Shown here piece by piece: positions 8,184 to 15,486 of a DNA stretch of 64,000 nucleotides. Source of the DNA: a virus. The DNA lies in IMG/VR virus record IMGVR_UViG_3300027759_004177, positions 62,001 to 126,000 of that record; one strand, 5' to 3'. The translations under genes and the position numbers were made by a program. The notes under the pieces are model-generated. The model searched no databases. It saw only the letters and a list, made by a program, of their open reading frames with translations, and was not told the origin of the DNA. Position 1 is the first letter of the stretch, and each line of letters begins with the position of its first letter.

Positions 8184-8891
8184 CTATTTGTCAAATGAAT
8201 TATAATCAATTTCAAATGGTGTATCTGCGTCAATAAACTGCGTCAAACGATCTGTTTTGAATCCGCTCAATCGCAACAATGCTCTAGTCCAGTAACCAAA
8301 ATTCATGGTGGCGTGTATGCCAGATTCTTTGTAGTGTTCCCAATAGGCAACTTCTCCGGCTTTCCAACGAGCCCACCATTGGTCTTGGTTGGTTTTTTCA
8401 TCATAAAACCAGATCAACTGTCCAGGCTTCCAATCTTCCAGCATGATCAACACACGACCCACTGAATTTTGATTGTCGTAAAATCTTTGGATTTCTTCGT
8501 CGGTAAAATCGTTTTTGCTCAAGGCTTGATCGCCAGAAGTAATATAACCCAGTTCGAGATTATCATTGTGTATGGGAATCATACAACCAGGTTGCAATAC
8601 CTGCACACGCCCGCCGGGTTTATGAAACCCCAGTATGTCACCTATACGATGCATCACTGACAAATCGGTCACAGTCCATTTGGTAGGATCTGGTGGGTCA
8701 GAAATTGTAACATCAACCTTGGGGTATCCATATTTTTCTACTAGATAATCCACTGGCCATTGGCGTGCTGCGATCTTGGCTTTTCTTAAAAAATCTGGTG
8801 AATTGGCCAAGGTGTTGGCACCCACAGTTTCTTTGGTCCAGGTCGTGAAATCTGGTATGTTTTTGATATGACCGATTATTTTATAACTCAT
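8184..8891 (-). CDS. putative 2OG/Fe(II) oxygenase-like protein
   Basis: Protein of 235 aa. H-x-D at about residue 112 (IPIHNDN), a beta-strand block (RVLIMLEDWKPGQLIW), a distal His (GIHATMNFGYWTR) and an Arg at the expected places of a jelly-roll oxygenase. The W-PGQ/SGH block is shared with the protein at 35762-36268, so the two are related. No ribosome site is seen, and the late promoter word at 8897-8904 lies only 5 bases upstream, so the message may be almost leaderless. Confidence 0.6.
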   Translation of the reverse strand: MSYKIIGHIKNIPDFTTWTKETVGANTLANSPDFLRKAKIAARQWPVDYLVEKYGYPKVDVTISDPPDPTKWTVTDLSVMHRIGDILGFHKPGGRVQVLQPGCMIPIHNDNLELGYITSGDQALSKNDFTDEEIQRFYDNQNSVGRVLIMLEDWKPGQLIWFYDEKTNQDQWWARWKAGEVAYWEHYKESGIHATMNFGYWTRALLRLSGFKTDRLTQFIDADTPFEIDYNSFDK

Positions 8892-8896
8892 ATAAT

Positions 8897-8904
8897 TATT
8901 TATC
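8897..8904 (-). promoter_or_regulatory. late promoter word GATAAATA
   Basis: Matches the T4 late consensus TATAAATA at 7 of 8 bases and lies immediately upstream of a start codon, as at many other genes here. Confidence 0.55.
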
Positions 8905-8908
8905 TTGT

Positions 8909-9871
8909 TTATTTCTTCACAATAGATTGCATGGTGTTGAAAACTTTTTGTTGATTTTCCAACAGCATTTCTCTTGTGCCACCAAATGGTGCTGATGCCA
9001 ATGGTCCTAATCTTTTTTGGATTTCTGGATCGCTAAAACCTTTGGCCAACACCAGATATAAATCTCTGACTATGTGGTCAGGTGTTCCGGCTGGTGCCCA
9101 AACTCCAAAAATCGAAGATAACACAAAATTTGGATGATTTTTATTCAACCACACGGCCTTGGTTGCTGGAGGATTGAATTTATTGGCCATGTCTACCCCT
9201 GCTGGGTCAAATGCTCCAATGATTTTTAATTTTCCTGCTTTGACATGTGATTCCGGAACAGAAATGCTGTCAACTGCTATTTTGACATGGCCTCCCAGCA
9301 CATCGGTCAACACTGGACCAGATCCTTTGTAAACTATAAAATTGGGTTCTGGTAGTTTTTCTAGTTCTGCCCATTTTTTGTAGATTGGGGCCATGATGGC
9401 ACTGAATATGCCAATGTCAAACTTTTTGGGGTTTTGTTTTGCCCATGCAACAAATTCTGCATAGTTGTTGAAAGGTGCATCAGCACTGGCATATAAAACC
9501 TGGATACTTGGCACCACTGGAAAAACTGGTACGACACTTTTTGCGGTGTAAGTGGCAGTGGAATCATTTACTAGTCCTGTGTTAAAACTGGCAGTGGCCA
9601 CTACCATGAGATTGTGCCCGTCGGGTTCGGCTTTGGCAAAGTGGTTCATGCCAATCACACCACCAGCACCAGCCATGTTGGTCGTCACTGATTTCCAACC
9701 GTGTTTTTCAAGTATTTCGCTGGTCAGCCGTGCAATAACATCGTTGCTACCGCCCACGGGCCATGGAGTCATGACATCAATGGTTTTGGTAGGTTTGAAA
9801 TTTTGAGCAGATGCTAGGCCGACTGTTAAACCCAGTATCAGAGCGGCAAAGATTTTTGTGATTTTTTTCAT
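8909..9871 (-). CDS. Bug-family (tripartite tricarboxylate) substrate-binding protein
   Basis: Protein of 320 aa, normal for the family. Signal peptide 1-22 (MKKITKIFAALILG.. ASA), then the Bug/TctC pattern: PWPVGGSNDVIAR near residue 35, AGAGGVIGMNHFAKAEPDGH near 65-85, and a C-terminal AGTPDHIVRDL. Such proteins bind carboxylates or aromatics in the periplasm. None of the membrane partners (TctA/TctB) is in the window. Start chosen at the AAGGATC ribosome site, giving a clean signal peptide. Very common in Burkholderiales, unusual for a phage; probably acquired from the host. Confidence 0.9.
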   Translation of the reverse strand: MKKITKIFAALILGLTVGLASAQNFKPTKTIDVMTPWPVGGSNDVIARLTSEILEKHGWKSVTTNMAGAGGVIGMNHFAKAEPDGHNLMVVATASFNTGLVNDSTATYTAKSVVPVFPVVPSIQVLYASADAPFNNYAEFVAWAKQNPKKFDIGIFSAIMAPIYKKWAELEKLPEPNFIVYKGSGPVLTDVLGGHVKIAVDSISVPESHVKAGKLKIIGAFDPAGVDMANKFNPPATKAVWLNKNHPNFVLSSIFGVWAPAGTPDHIVRDLYLVLAKGFSDPEIQKRLGPLASAPFGGTREMLLENQQKVFNTMQSIVKK

Positions 9872-9911
9872 AGAAAGATCCTTTGATTTAGAAAATGTGT
9901 AACTAGATATA

Positions 9912-9940
9912 AGTTTACACTGAGCTAATAAAAAATGCAA
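9912..9940 (-). promoter_or_regulatory. sigma70-like promoter for the Bug receptor gene
   Basis: TTGCAT, 17 bases, TAAACT with a TG extension. Two near-identical 15-base direct repeats lie just upstream at about 9943-9979 (AGCAGAACTTTGGTG and AGCGGAACTTTGCTG). Confidence 0.55.
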
Positions 9941-10011
9941 GTGGAAAAGCAGAACTTTGGTGAAGTTTCAGCGGAACTTTGCTGTAACTAATTTTATTTA
10001 GCTTTTGGCAA

Positions 10012-10033
10012 TAAAAAAGCCCCCGGAGGGGCT
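10012..10033 (-). terminator. terminator of the tmRNA gene
   Basis: AGCCCC/GGGGCT 6-bp hairpin followed by a T-run on the minus strand. It begins right at the 3' end of the tmRNA coding piece. Confidence 0.9.
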
Positions 10034-10351
10034 GGTGGTTTCTGTTACGAGGTATTTCCTACCCTAGGCGCTGTTAGGCGGCCAATGCGAACTGTTCGTC
10101 GTTTGCGTTTACGTTGTTTGCTTTTTACGAGTACTCCTCTCGTGTTGCCATCTCTTCTAGCTCACCATGTCGAAACTGTTTCATCCCCATCAAAAAGGCT
10201 CTTGACAATCCAGAATAGATAGTTGGCAACAACTGCTATGCCCCAGAGATAAATCCAATGCCAGTCGTTAAACATAAAAGTCCTTTTGGTGGAGATGCTG
10301 GGTTCTGCCCCCAGGTCCACAGCGCCTTCGATTTGAAGGAATTACAACAAT
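10034..10351 (-). ncRNA. ssrA: circularly permuted two-piece tmRNA
   Basis: On the minus strand the acceptor piece comes first and ends with CATCTCC-A-CCA at 10297-10287; its T-arm has stem CTGGG/CCCAG (10314-10298) and a 7-base loop GGCAGAA. The coding piece starts GGGGATG at 10188. GGGGATG and CATCTCC form a full 7-bp acceptor stem with a G-U pair at position 3, the alanine identity element. The tag frame at 10106-10074 reads ANDEQFALAA then TAA. Right after the stop, CAGCGCC (10073-10067) is a perfect complement of GGCGCTG in the acceptor piece (10326-10320), so the two pieces would be held together. A 98-base intervening segment (10286-10189) should be removed. Own promoter and terminator. 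It rescues stalled ribosomes by adding the tag. The exact 5' end is estimated. Confidence 0.95.
10162..10275 (-). CDS. putative 37-aa membrane miniprotein nested in the tmRNA gene
   Basis: An ATG with a good ribosome site (AAGGA, 5-base spacing) lies 12 bases after the acceptor CCA, inside the intervening segment. The 37-aa product has one predicted membrane helix (WIYLWGIAVVANYLFWIV) and ends inside the tmRNA coding piece. tmRNA processing would destroy the message. It resembles the other tiny single-helix proteins here, but could be chance. Confidence 0.4.
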   Translation of the reverse strand: MFNDWHWIYLWGIAVVANYLFWIVKSLFDGDETVSTW

Positions 10352-10357
10352 ATCGTT

Positions 10358-10386
10358 ATTATATACTTATTAAGTTTCTGCGTCAA
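10358..10386 (-). promoter_or_regulatory. sigma70-like promoter of the tmRNA gene
   Basis: TTGACG, 17 bases, TATAAT inside the 3' end of 10370-11167. Transcription would start near 10351, just before the acceptor piece. Confidence 0.8.
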
Positions 10387-11167
10387 CCTTGGGTTTGGTA
10401 CGCCATTTTGCCAATTCGGATTCAAACTTTTGTTCTAGATCTGCGGTGATAACGGCCTGATCAACCTGTTGTCTTAGTTCATTAGCAAACGTTTCCAATT
10501 GGCCAATGTCGCCCATGTACTTGAACGTGTCTGTGACACGTCTAGTATCGTACGCATCCATGATTATGTGATAGCGGTCCTGATTTGAATCATTGCGAAT
10601 TTGATGCCAGACATTTACCCAAACCATGTAGGCCGTACCAGGTTCCATATACAACGTTTCTCCTTCGGCTGTGAAGGTACATGCAGGATTTGTAATCAGG
10701 GGTATGTGGATACGTGCCATATATTGGTTTTCACCACAATCTCTATGCACCAGACTCTTGCTACCAGCCTTCAGACAAGTTACCCTGGCTCGACGTGGTG
10801 TCAACCCAAATGCCTCAATTTGATCGATGGTCCGAGCAATCTCACCGCAATAGCCCTGTGTGGGTTTCTTGTATTCTAACGAATGTGCAATGTTAAAATA
10901 TTTCAAGGTAGTGTAATTGTTGGCATTTTTAGGAAAGAATACTTCTTCGATAGTGGTGCCTTCTTCGTTTTGAAAAAATTCCCAACCGTCTTGCCAGGCA
11001 CCAGTTTGACTCTGCAAACTCCATCCGCCAAATCCTTTATAGGCATCGGTTTCATATTCTTCGCCTTGCACGACTTGATTGCCCAAAGTAAACACATGAT
11101 TTTTTACATCGGCTACTAACCGGTCATGATCGTATTTGATAAAATTTAATTTTTCATAGAATGACAT
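10370..11167 (-). CDS. aspartyl/asparaginyl beta-hydroxylase-like protein
   Basis: Protein of 265 aa. H-x-D at about residue 142 (LVHRDCGENQ), strands ARIHIPLITN and GTAYMVWVN, distal His (VWHQIRN) and the 2OG Arg (DRYHIIMD) match the AspH-type jelly roll, which hydroxylates Asp/Asn side chains. C-terminal 50 residues are a charged helical extension. Last gene of the oxygenase block. Substrate unknown; virion or host proteins are possible. Confidence 0.75.
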   Translation of the reverse strand: MSFYEKLNFIKYDHDRLVADVKNHVFTLGNQVVQGEEYETDAYKGFGGWSLQSQTGAWQDGWEFFQNEEGTTIEEVFFPKNANNYTTLKYFNIAHSLEYKKPTQGYCGEIARTIDQIEAFGLTPRRARVTCLKAGSKSLVHRDCGENQYMARIHIPLITNPACTFTAEGETLYMEPGTAYMVWVNVWHQIRNDSNQDRYHIIMDAYDTRRVTDTFKYMGDIGQLETFANELRQQVDQAVITADLEQKFESELAKWRTKPKVDAET

Positions 11168-11176
11168 CGTACATCC

Positions 11177-11776
11177 TTATAGTGTATTTTTAAATGCTTG
11201 AGCAGCACTTTTATCAAATGTGCCCATGTTACTGGTTACGGATATCCTGGCCTGGCTGGAACAATTGGGTTCTACCATGTGTAATACAAACCCTGGAAAG
11301 AATACCAGTTTACCTTCTGCAGGCTGAATGCGACTAAACTTTGTGCCGTTAACGCCATCATTTCCTGAATCCCAGTCGCATCCATTGCGAGGATCTATTA
11401 GCAATAAGTCACCACAGTTTTCAGGAGCCTTAACATAATAGGTCATTGCAATCTTGGGGCTACCATGTCCATGTATGGGCATACCTTGACCAGGTCGGTG
11501 ATAGTTTATCCAGCCACGAGCATGCCAGAATTCAAATTCCTTGACAGTTGGTGCTATGTAATCGTATGTCTGTGCTTTGACTATTTTGATAGTGTAGTTT
11601 TTTAGTTCTTGTACTCGGGGACTATCGCAGTTCCAAATATTAGAGTTGCCAGCGTCGGCTTCAGGATCACAATATTGGCCAATTTCGTCAAGTAGTTCGT
11701 TGTTGAATTGTTCGTCAAAGTCGGTTTGTATTTCCCACACAGGGGTCACCCACATGTCTGTTTTAGTTATTTTCAT
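11177..11776 (-). CDS. putative 2OG-Fe(II) oxygenase (PF13759-like)
   Basis: Protein of 199 aa. Pattern of the phage 2OG-FeII_Oxy_5 family: H-G-H (MPIHGHGSP), YYVKAPENCGDL, then GKLVFFPGFVLHMVEPN with the distal His and ARISVTSN with the Arg. The same family is represented at 13931-14569. ATGA overlap with the upstream desaturase gene ties it to the block. Target unknown. Confidence 0.78.
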   Translation of the reverse strand: MKITKTDMWVTPVWEIQTDFDEQFNNELLDEIGQYCDPEADAGNSNIWNCDSPRVQELKNYTIKIVKAQTYDYIAPTVKEFEFWHARGWINYHRPGQGMPIHGHGSPKIAMTYYVKAPENCGDLLLIDPRNGCDWDSGNDGVNGTKFSRIQPAEGKLVFFPGFVLHMVEPNCSSQARISVTSNMGTFDKSAAQAFKNTL

Positions 11777-12471
11777 TTGAATTGAACCAAGTTGAGTCGA
11801 TTTAAAATCTGCAGATAGTAGAATCCCAAATCAAATTCATTTTTATTTACAGCCATGTTACACAGCCTGCTGTCTCTATGGTGATTGTTGTGTAGTTCTT
11901 CACCAACACACAGTATGCCTACAGGAACAACATTACGAGTATAGTCGCCTAGGTCAAAATTTTTGTAACCGATGCTATGACCAAATACTGTTATTGTTGC
12001 GATTGTTAAAAAATTTACCACAAACAAATGTACAATCCATACGAGAATTCCCAACCAACCAAACAACAGCATGTTGATTAACAATAACAATACAACTCCC
12101 AGTCTTGGATGCCGATCAATAACGGTGTCGGTAGATGCTTCCGCACAGTATCTATGATATTCTTGATCAGAAACTGTTATTTTATACGATCGAAAGAAAC
12201 TTGGAACTAGACAGCACCGCAACAAAGACCAAAAACCAAATCTAGGAGTATGAGGATCATTGTATGAATCCGAGAACTCGTGATGCTTTCTATGTTGTAC
12301 CACAAACTCTCGAGTAACCACATCAAACAAGATCCAATACATGATCTTCATTGCGGTTTCTACTCGCGGAGTCAGGTTGTATTGTCTGTGTATCATATAT
12401 CGATGCATGTACAGGGAAGCCAGCACACAGCCCAGGTGTATGGTCACAATGGTATAGATCAACATCAACAT
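11773..12471 (-). CDS. membrane fatty-acid desaturase (copy A)
   Basis: Protein of 232 aa with the three histidine boxes of acyl-CoA/lipid desaturases: HRYMIH near residue 23, HRKHH near 61 and HNNHH near 199, and hydrophobic helices between. It would insert a double bond in acyl chains using a di-iron centre. Shorter than bacterial DesA types. A second, more canonical copy is at 40538-41272. It overlaps the oxygenase genes on both sides, so is expressed with them. Confidence 0.85.
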   Translation of the reverse strand: MLMLIYTIVTIHLGCVLASLYMHRYMIHRQYNLTPRVETAMKIMYWILFDVVTREFVVQHRKHHEFSDSYNDPHTPRFGFWSLLRCCLVPSFFRSYKITVSDQEYHRYCAEASTDTVIDRHPRLGVVLLLLINMLLFGWLGILVWIVHLFVVNFLTIATITVFGHSIGYKNFDLGDYTRNVVPVGILCVGEELHNNHHRDSRLCNMAVNKNEFDLGFYYLQILNRLNLVQFK

Positions 12472-13022
12472 AGATTCAATATTTCTAAAACTTGATCATA
12501 CCCTAAATCGTTGGCAGAAACTTGTAAAAACTTTCTTGGCAAACAATTTGTAGAATCAACTCCATGGATGACCTTGCCGTTTAAAATGTACACATCTCCT
12601 GGATAGGCAACAAAACTATCTATTGGTTCTAATTCTTCTATGCGATATGCATGTCCATCACCGTGATCTGCGTAGGTAAACTTTGAAGCATTTTCCGTGC
12701 TTTTGTAAAATGTGGTTCGGTAGTCACCTGTTTCTATGTAGAAATTAATATTGACTTGGTCAACAATATCTGTATGTGGCGGCACTGAGGTTTCTATGTT
12801 AACAAAACTTGTGTAAAAATGTCGACTGTATTCACCAAGTGAAGCGATAAAACGGTCTACGTAATTGGAAGTGACATTAAAGTACTGTATTTTGTTGCCA
12901 TGCGTATCTAATTCAAATTCTATCCGTTTATCTAGAATTTCAAAATCAATGTCGGCAGACGCAGAAAGTTTTTTAAATCGAGAATGAACCATATTGTCGT
13001 AAAGATTCGTATACTGTTTCAT
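12465..13022 (-). CDS. 2OG/Fe(II) oxygenase-like protein
   Basis: Protein of 185 aa. H-x-D (VPPHTDIVDQ, about residue 83), VNINFYIE strand, GDVYILNGKVIHGV with the distal His, and RKFLQVSA with the Arg. Start uncertain: MKQYTNL at 13022 overlaps the previous gene by 50 bases, and an internal ATG at 12992 is the alternative; neither has a clear ribosome site. Same fold and layout as the next gene upstream. Confidence 0.65.
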   Translation of the reverse strand: MKQYTNLYDNMVHSRFKKLSASADIDFEILDKRIEFELDTHGNKIQYFNVTSNYVDRFIASLGEYSRHFYTSFVNIETSVPPHTDIVDQVNINFYIETGDYRTTFYKSTENASKFTYADHGDGHAYRIEELEPIDSFVAYPGDVYILNGKVIHGVDSTNCLPRKFLQVSANDLGYDQVLEILNLC

Positions 13023-13539
13023 AAGAAAGATCTGTAGTAAACGACAGGGCTTCTCTGTAGTTGGTTTTACTGAGTCCTTCTACGCTGTGTATCTTGCGAA
13101 TATTTAAAAGATATATGTCATGCTTGCGGGCCACAAATTGATCTTCTAACGCCAGATTATCGAGTTTGTAACTGCACTGACATTCTCCAGCACAAAACTT
13201 CTCTACTGTACACTCTGCACATGAAACTGGTTTGGGCTTGGTAAACTCTTCAGACTTTACAGAGAAGAACCGAGTCGGGCAGTTGTTTTCGCTCAGGTAT
13301 ATGTTTATTCTACAACCTATGTCTAGATCCACATGTGGATGTGCATTGTCACCAATGAATGTCATGTAGCTGAGATTAAAATTCTGCTTCAAGTGATCTG
13401 GCAACAGGATATTTCTGCTCAGGTTGGTACGGTAGTATCTGGTCCATCCGCCACCGCAAACGTGTTGTTCGCCCAGGTTTTCAAAGTTGTTGTACAGGCT
13501 TGGACTAATACTATCTAACTTAGTATAGTACCGATTCAT
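12973..13539 (-). CDS. 2OG/Fe(II) oxygenase-like protein with cysteine insertion
   Basis: Protein of 188 aa begun at MNRYYTKL, whose ATG overlaps the stop of 13536-13934 (ATGA). H-x-D (HPHVDLDIG), then a Cys-rich insertion C-x2-C-x6-C-x3-C-x-C near residues 110-125, then DIYLLNIRKIHSV and REALSFTT with the distal His and Arg. The cysteines could bind zinc or an iron-sulfur cluster, or the inserted segment could itself be modified. Not expected for a simple jelly-roll oxygenase. Confidence 0.6.
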   Translation of the reverse strand: MNRYYTKLDSISPSLYNNFENLGEQHVCGGGWTRYYRTNLSRNILLPDHLKQNFNLSYMTFIGDNAHPHVDLDIGCRINIYLSENNCPTRFFSVKSEEFTKPKPVSCAECTVEKFCAGECQCSYKLDNLALEDQFVARKHDIYLLNIRKIHSVEGLSKTNYREALSFTTDLSYETVYESLRQYGSFSI

Positions 13540-13934
13540 AGACGTGATTGGAACTCCACCATGGGTGTGGTATCTATGCCTTCTGCCACTACCTGGTCCA
13601 CAGGCTCGGGTATGTTGCGTGCCTGGGCCCACTCTCGGTATTGTGCCACGATAGGACTGGGAGTGTAGTCTATTCCGTCATGCGGATTCTTTAGTGCGTC
13701 ATAAAATTCGTTGCCATACACGATGTAGTTTATCAAAGGATCGCCGGGTAGCAAAAACACTTTGTCTAATATGACCGGGTATTGGTGACACATCTCAAAG
13801 AAACTGTTTCGTTCATCCTCAGTGAGATTGAACACAATGGCGCCAACTTCGGTGTCTAAAAAATACTTGACATACCGGTTGTAATCTTCAGCATCAAAGT
13901 TAACTGGTTGTTTGCCTACAATAATATCGCTCAT
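13536..13934 (-). CDS. phage hypothetical protein in the oxygenase block
   Basis: Protein of 132 aa, acidic, begins MSDIIVGKQPVNF. No motif recognised. ATGA overlaps on both sides with oxygenase-like genes indicate a shared job, perhaps as a partner or structural protein. Function unknown. Confidence 0.65.
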   Translation of the reverse strand: MSDIIVGKQPVNFDAEDYNRYVKYFLDTEVGAIVFNLTEDERNSFFEMCHQYPVILDKVFLLPGDPLINYIVYGNEFYDALKNPHDGIDYTPSPIVAQYREWAQARNIPEPVDQVVAEGIDTTPMVEFQSRL

Positions 13935-14569
13935 AAGTCCTTAATCCTTAACATACTGTTTATAAAACTTTTCAACACCAACCGATCTTTGCTGTCCTTG
14001 GTAAGGTCATGTTTAAAATCTGTAGTCAGGTTTACTCTACATCTCCCCAGGTTCATCTTGACTCCGTGTAGTACATATGATGGCAAAAATATCATGTCGC
14101 CATTTTTAGGGGTTATTGTTTTAATTTCAGTTCGGTGTTCACCGACTCGGCCGGTATCAACATAATAAAATTCACCACCAACATCTGGGCCCTGTATGTA
14201 GTAGCTACAGGCAATAGACGAATCAGGGTGTGCATGGAGTTCTATACGTTCTCCAGCTGTGTTTACATTAAGCCAGGCTCCCGACACAACAAATTCAGCT
14301 CGTTGTGTTGTTGGCATGTATTGATTGACAACCTCAGTGATTACCTCGGTCTTAAAATCAATCAATTCTTGTATACAGGGACTATCATAATCTAATAGAG
14401 ATTCTTTCCCTGAGGCTTCGTCAAACGTGCTGGCAATTTCGTAAAGTTCTCGTAACAACTCTTGATTAAATGATTCTGTAAACGGAGTCTTTTGGTGCCA
14501 CACCGGGCACTCCCACAACGAAGATTTCACACTACTGGCGAAAATACTTTCGTCAATGACCGTGGTCAT
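13931..14569 (-). CDS. putative 2OG-Fe(II) oxygenase (PF13759-like)
   Basis: Protein of 212 aa. H-x-H (IELHAHPDSS), CSYYIQGPDVGGEFYYVD, then GDMIFLPSYVLHGVKMN and CRVNLTTDF. Clearly the same family as 11177-11776. Its start overlaps the stop of the cysteine-rich virion-like gene by 4 bases, making that protein a natural candidate substrate. Confidence 0.78.
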   Translation of the reverse strand: MTTVIDESIFASSVKSSLWECPVWHQKTPFTESFNQELLRELYEIASTFDEASGKESLLDYDSPCIQELIDFKTEVITEVVNQYMPTTQRAEFVVSGAWLNVNTAGERIELHAHPDSSIACSYYIQGPDVGGEFYYVDTGRVGEHRTEIKTITPKNGDMIFLPSYVLHGVKMNLGRCRVNLTTDFKHDLTKDSKDRLVLKSFINSMLRIKDL

Positions 14570-15474
14570 TTTGCAGCCCTTTGTCCCACACGTTTAAAAC
14601 CAAAGCCTTTAAAGAACGAATAGATTCCAGCACCCGCCAAGGAGGTGTAATAGCTTAGATAAAACAACGCCCACATGGTGTACAAGGTTGGCAAACGATG
14701 GCGGCGTGACTTTTTGCCAACACGTGGCAAGCTGTCAACAAATCGACAAATAGGTTTACCAATCTCCATCAAGATACGACCTTGAACATTGTCTTCGGGC
14801 AATGCACCCATCAAGTAGGCCATGTGTTCTGACCATGGCGTACCAATCTTGATGGCCATGTCCGTGATACGATCTTTTTGTCGTGCCGCACGTTTTTCTG
14901 GGTCAGTGATCCAGGGCATGTACACCGGTCCTTTGCCGTCCATCCAGGCAGTTACAATTCTTGCCCAACGCACATAGCCGCGATACACTCGGCGATCTTT
15001 TTTGCGTAGCCATTGCCCGTACATTTGATCCGCGGCCCAGATGTTTTGATTCATTAGACCAAAGTCGTATAACTTGGCACAAATAATCTTGGAGCAGTTG
15101 CAGGCACAGTTACAGGCATAAGATGTGGTTGTACTGGTACAGTTATATGTGCAGGCACAGTTACAGTTGTTCTGTAACCAACTCTGTGTGTCACAGTTGC
15201 CACAATTGATTTGACCAGTTATGAGACAATTTGTGCAATTTATGTTACCGCAGTTGCAATTTGCAGTACAGTTACCATTGGCACAGTTGGCGCCATCGGC
15301 AGTATTTTGGAAATAGGCTTTGTTATAAAATGCCGTCATACTGGGATTGGCCGGACGCTGGTCGCTACGAATTAATCCATTGAGGAAATTTAAATCTGTA
15401 GAGAAAGTGGCAGCCTGCCCAATTTCGGTGCTGACGTCGCCAACTGCAATTTGTCCGGATGCTGGTAGTGTCAT
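14566..15474 (-). CDS. virion-like protein with 17-cysteine segment, candidate radical SAM substrate
   Basis: Protein of 302 aa. Residues 1-50 (MTLPASGQIAVGDVSTEIG) match the opening of many T4-like tail/virion proteins. Residues 64-132 hold 17 cysteines in short C-N-C, C-x2-C and C-A-C steps set in Asn, Gly and Thr. The remaining 170 residues are basic and aromatic, with a likely membrane helix near 265-290 (LYTMWALFYLSYYTSLAG). The gene lies directly downstream of a radical SAM/SPASM enzyme and overlaps an oxygenase, so the Cys segment may be cross-linked or metal-loaded. Late promoter word at 15495-15502. Confidence 0.75.
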   Translation of the reverse strand: MTLPASGQIAVGDVSTEIGQAATFSTDLNFLNGLIRSDQRPANPSMTAFYNKAYFQNTADGANCANGNCTANCNCGNINCTNCLITGQINCGNCDTQSWLQNNCNCACTYNCTSTTTSYACNCACNCSKIICAKLYDFGLMNQNIWAADQMYGQWLRKKDRRVYRGYVRWARIVTAWMDGKGPVYMPWITDPEKRAARQKDRITDMAIKIGTPWSEHMAYLMGALPEDNVQGRILMEIGKPICRFVDSLPRVGKKSRRHRLPTLYTMWALFYLSYYTSLAGAGIYSFFKGFGFKRVGQRAAK

Positions 15475-15486
15475 GGTAAATTCTCT

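Noticed and set aside
13540-13632. N-terminal extension of the 12973-13539 gene
   Set aside because: His/Gly/Arg-rich codons shadow the overlapping gene; the ATGA start is in line with the rest of the block.
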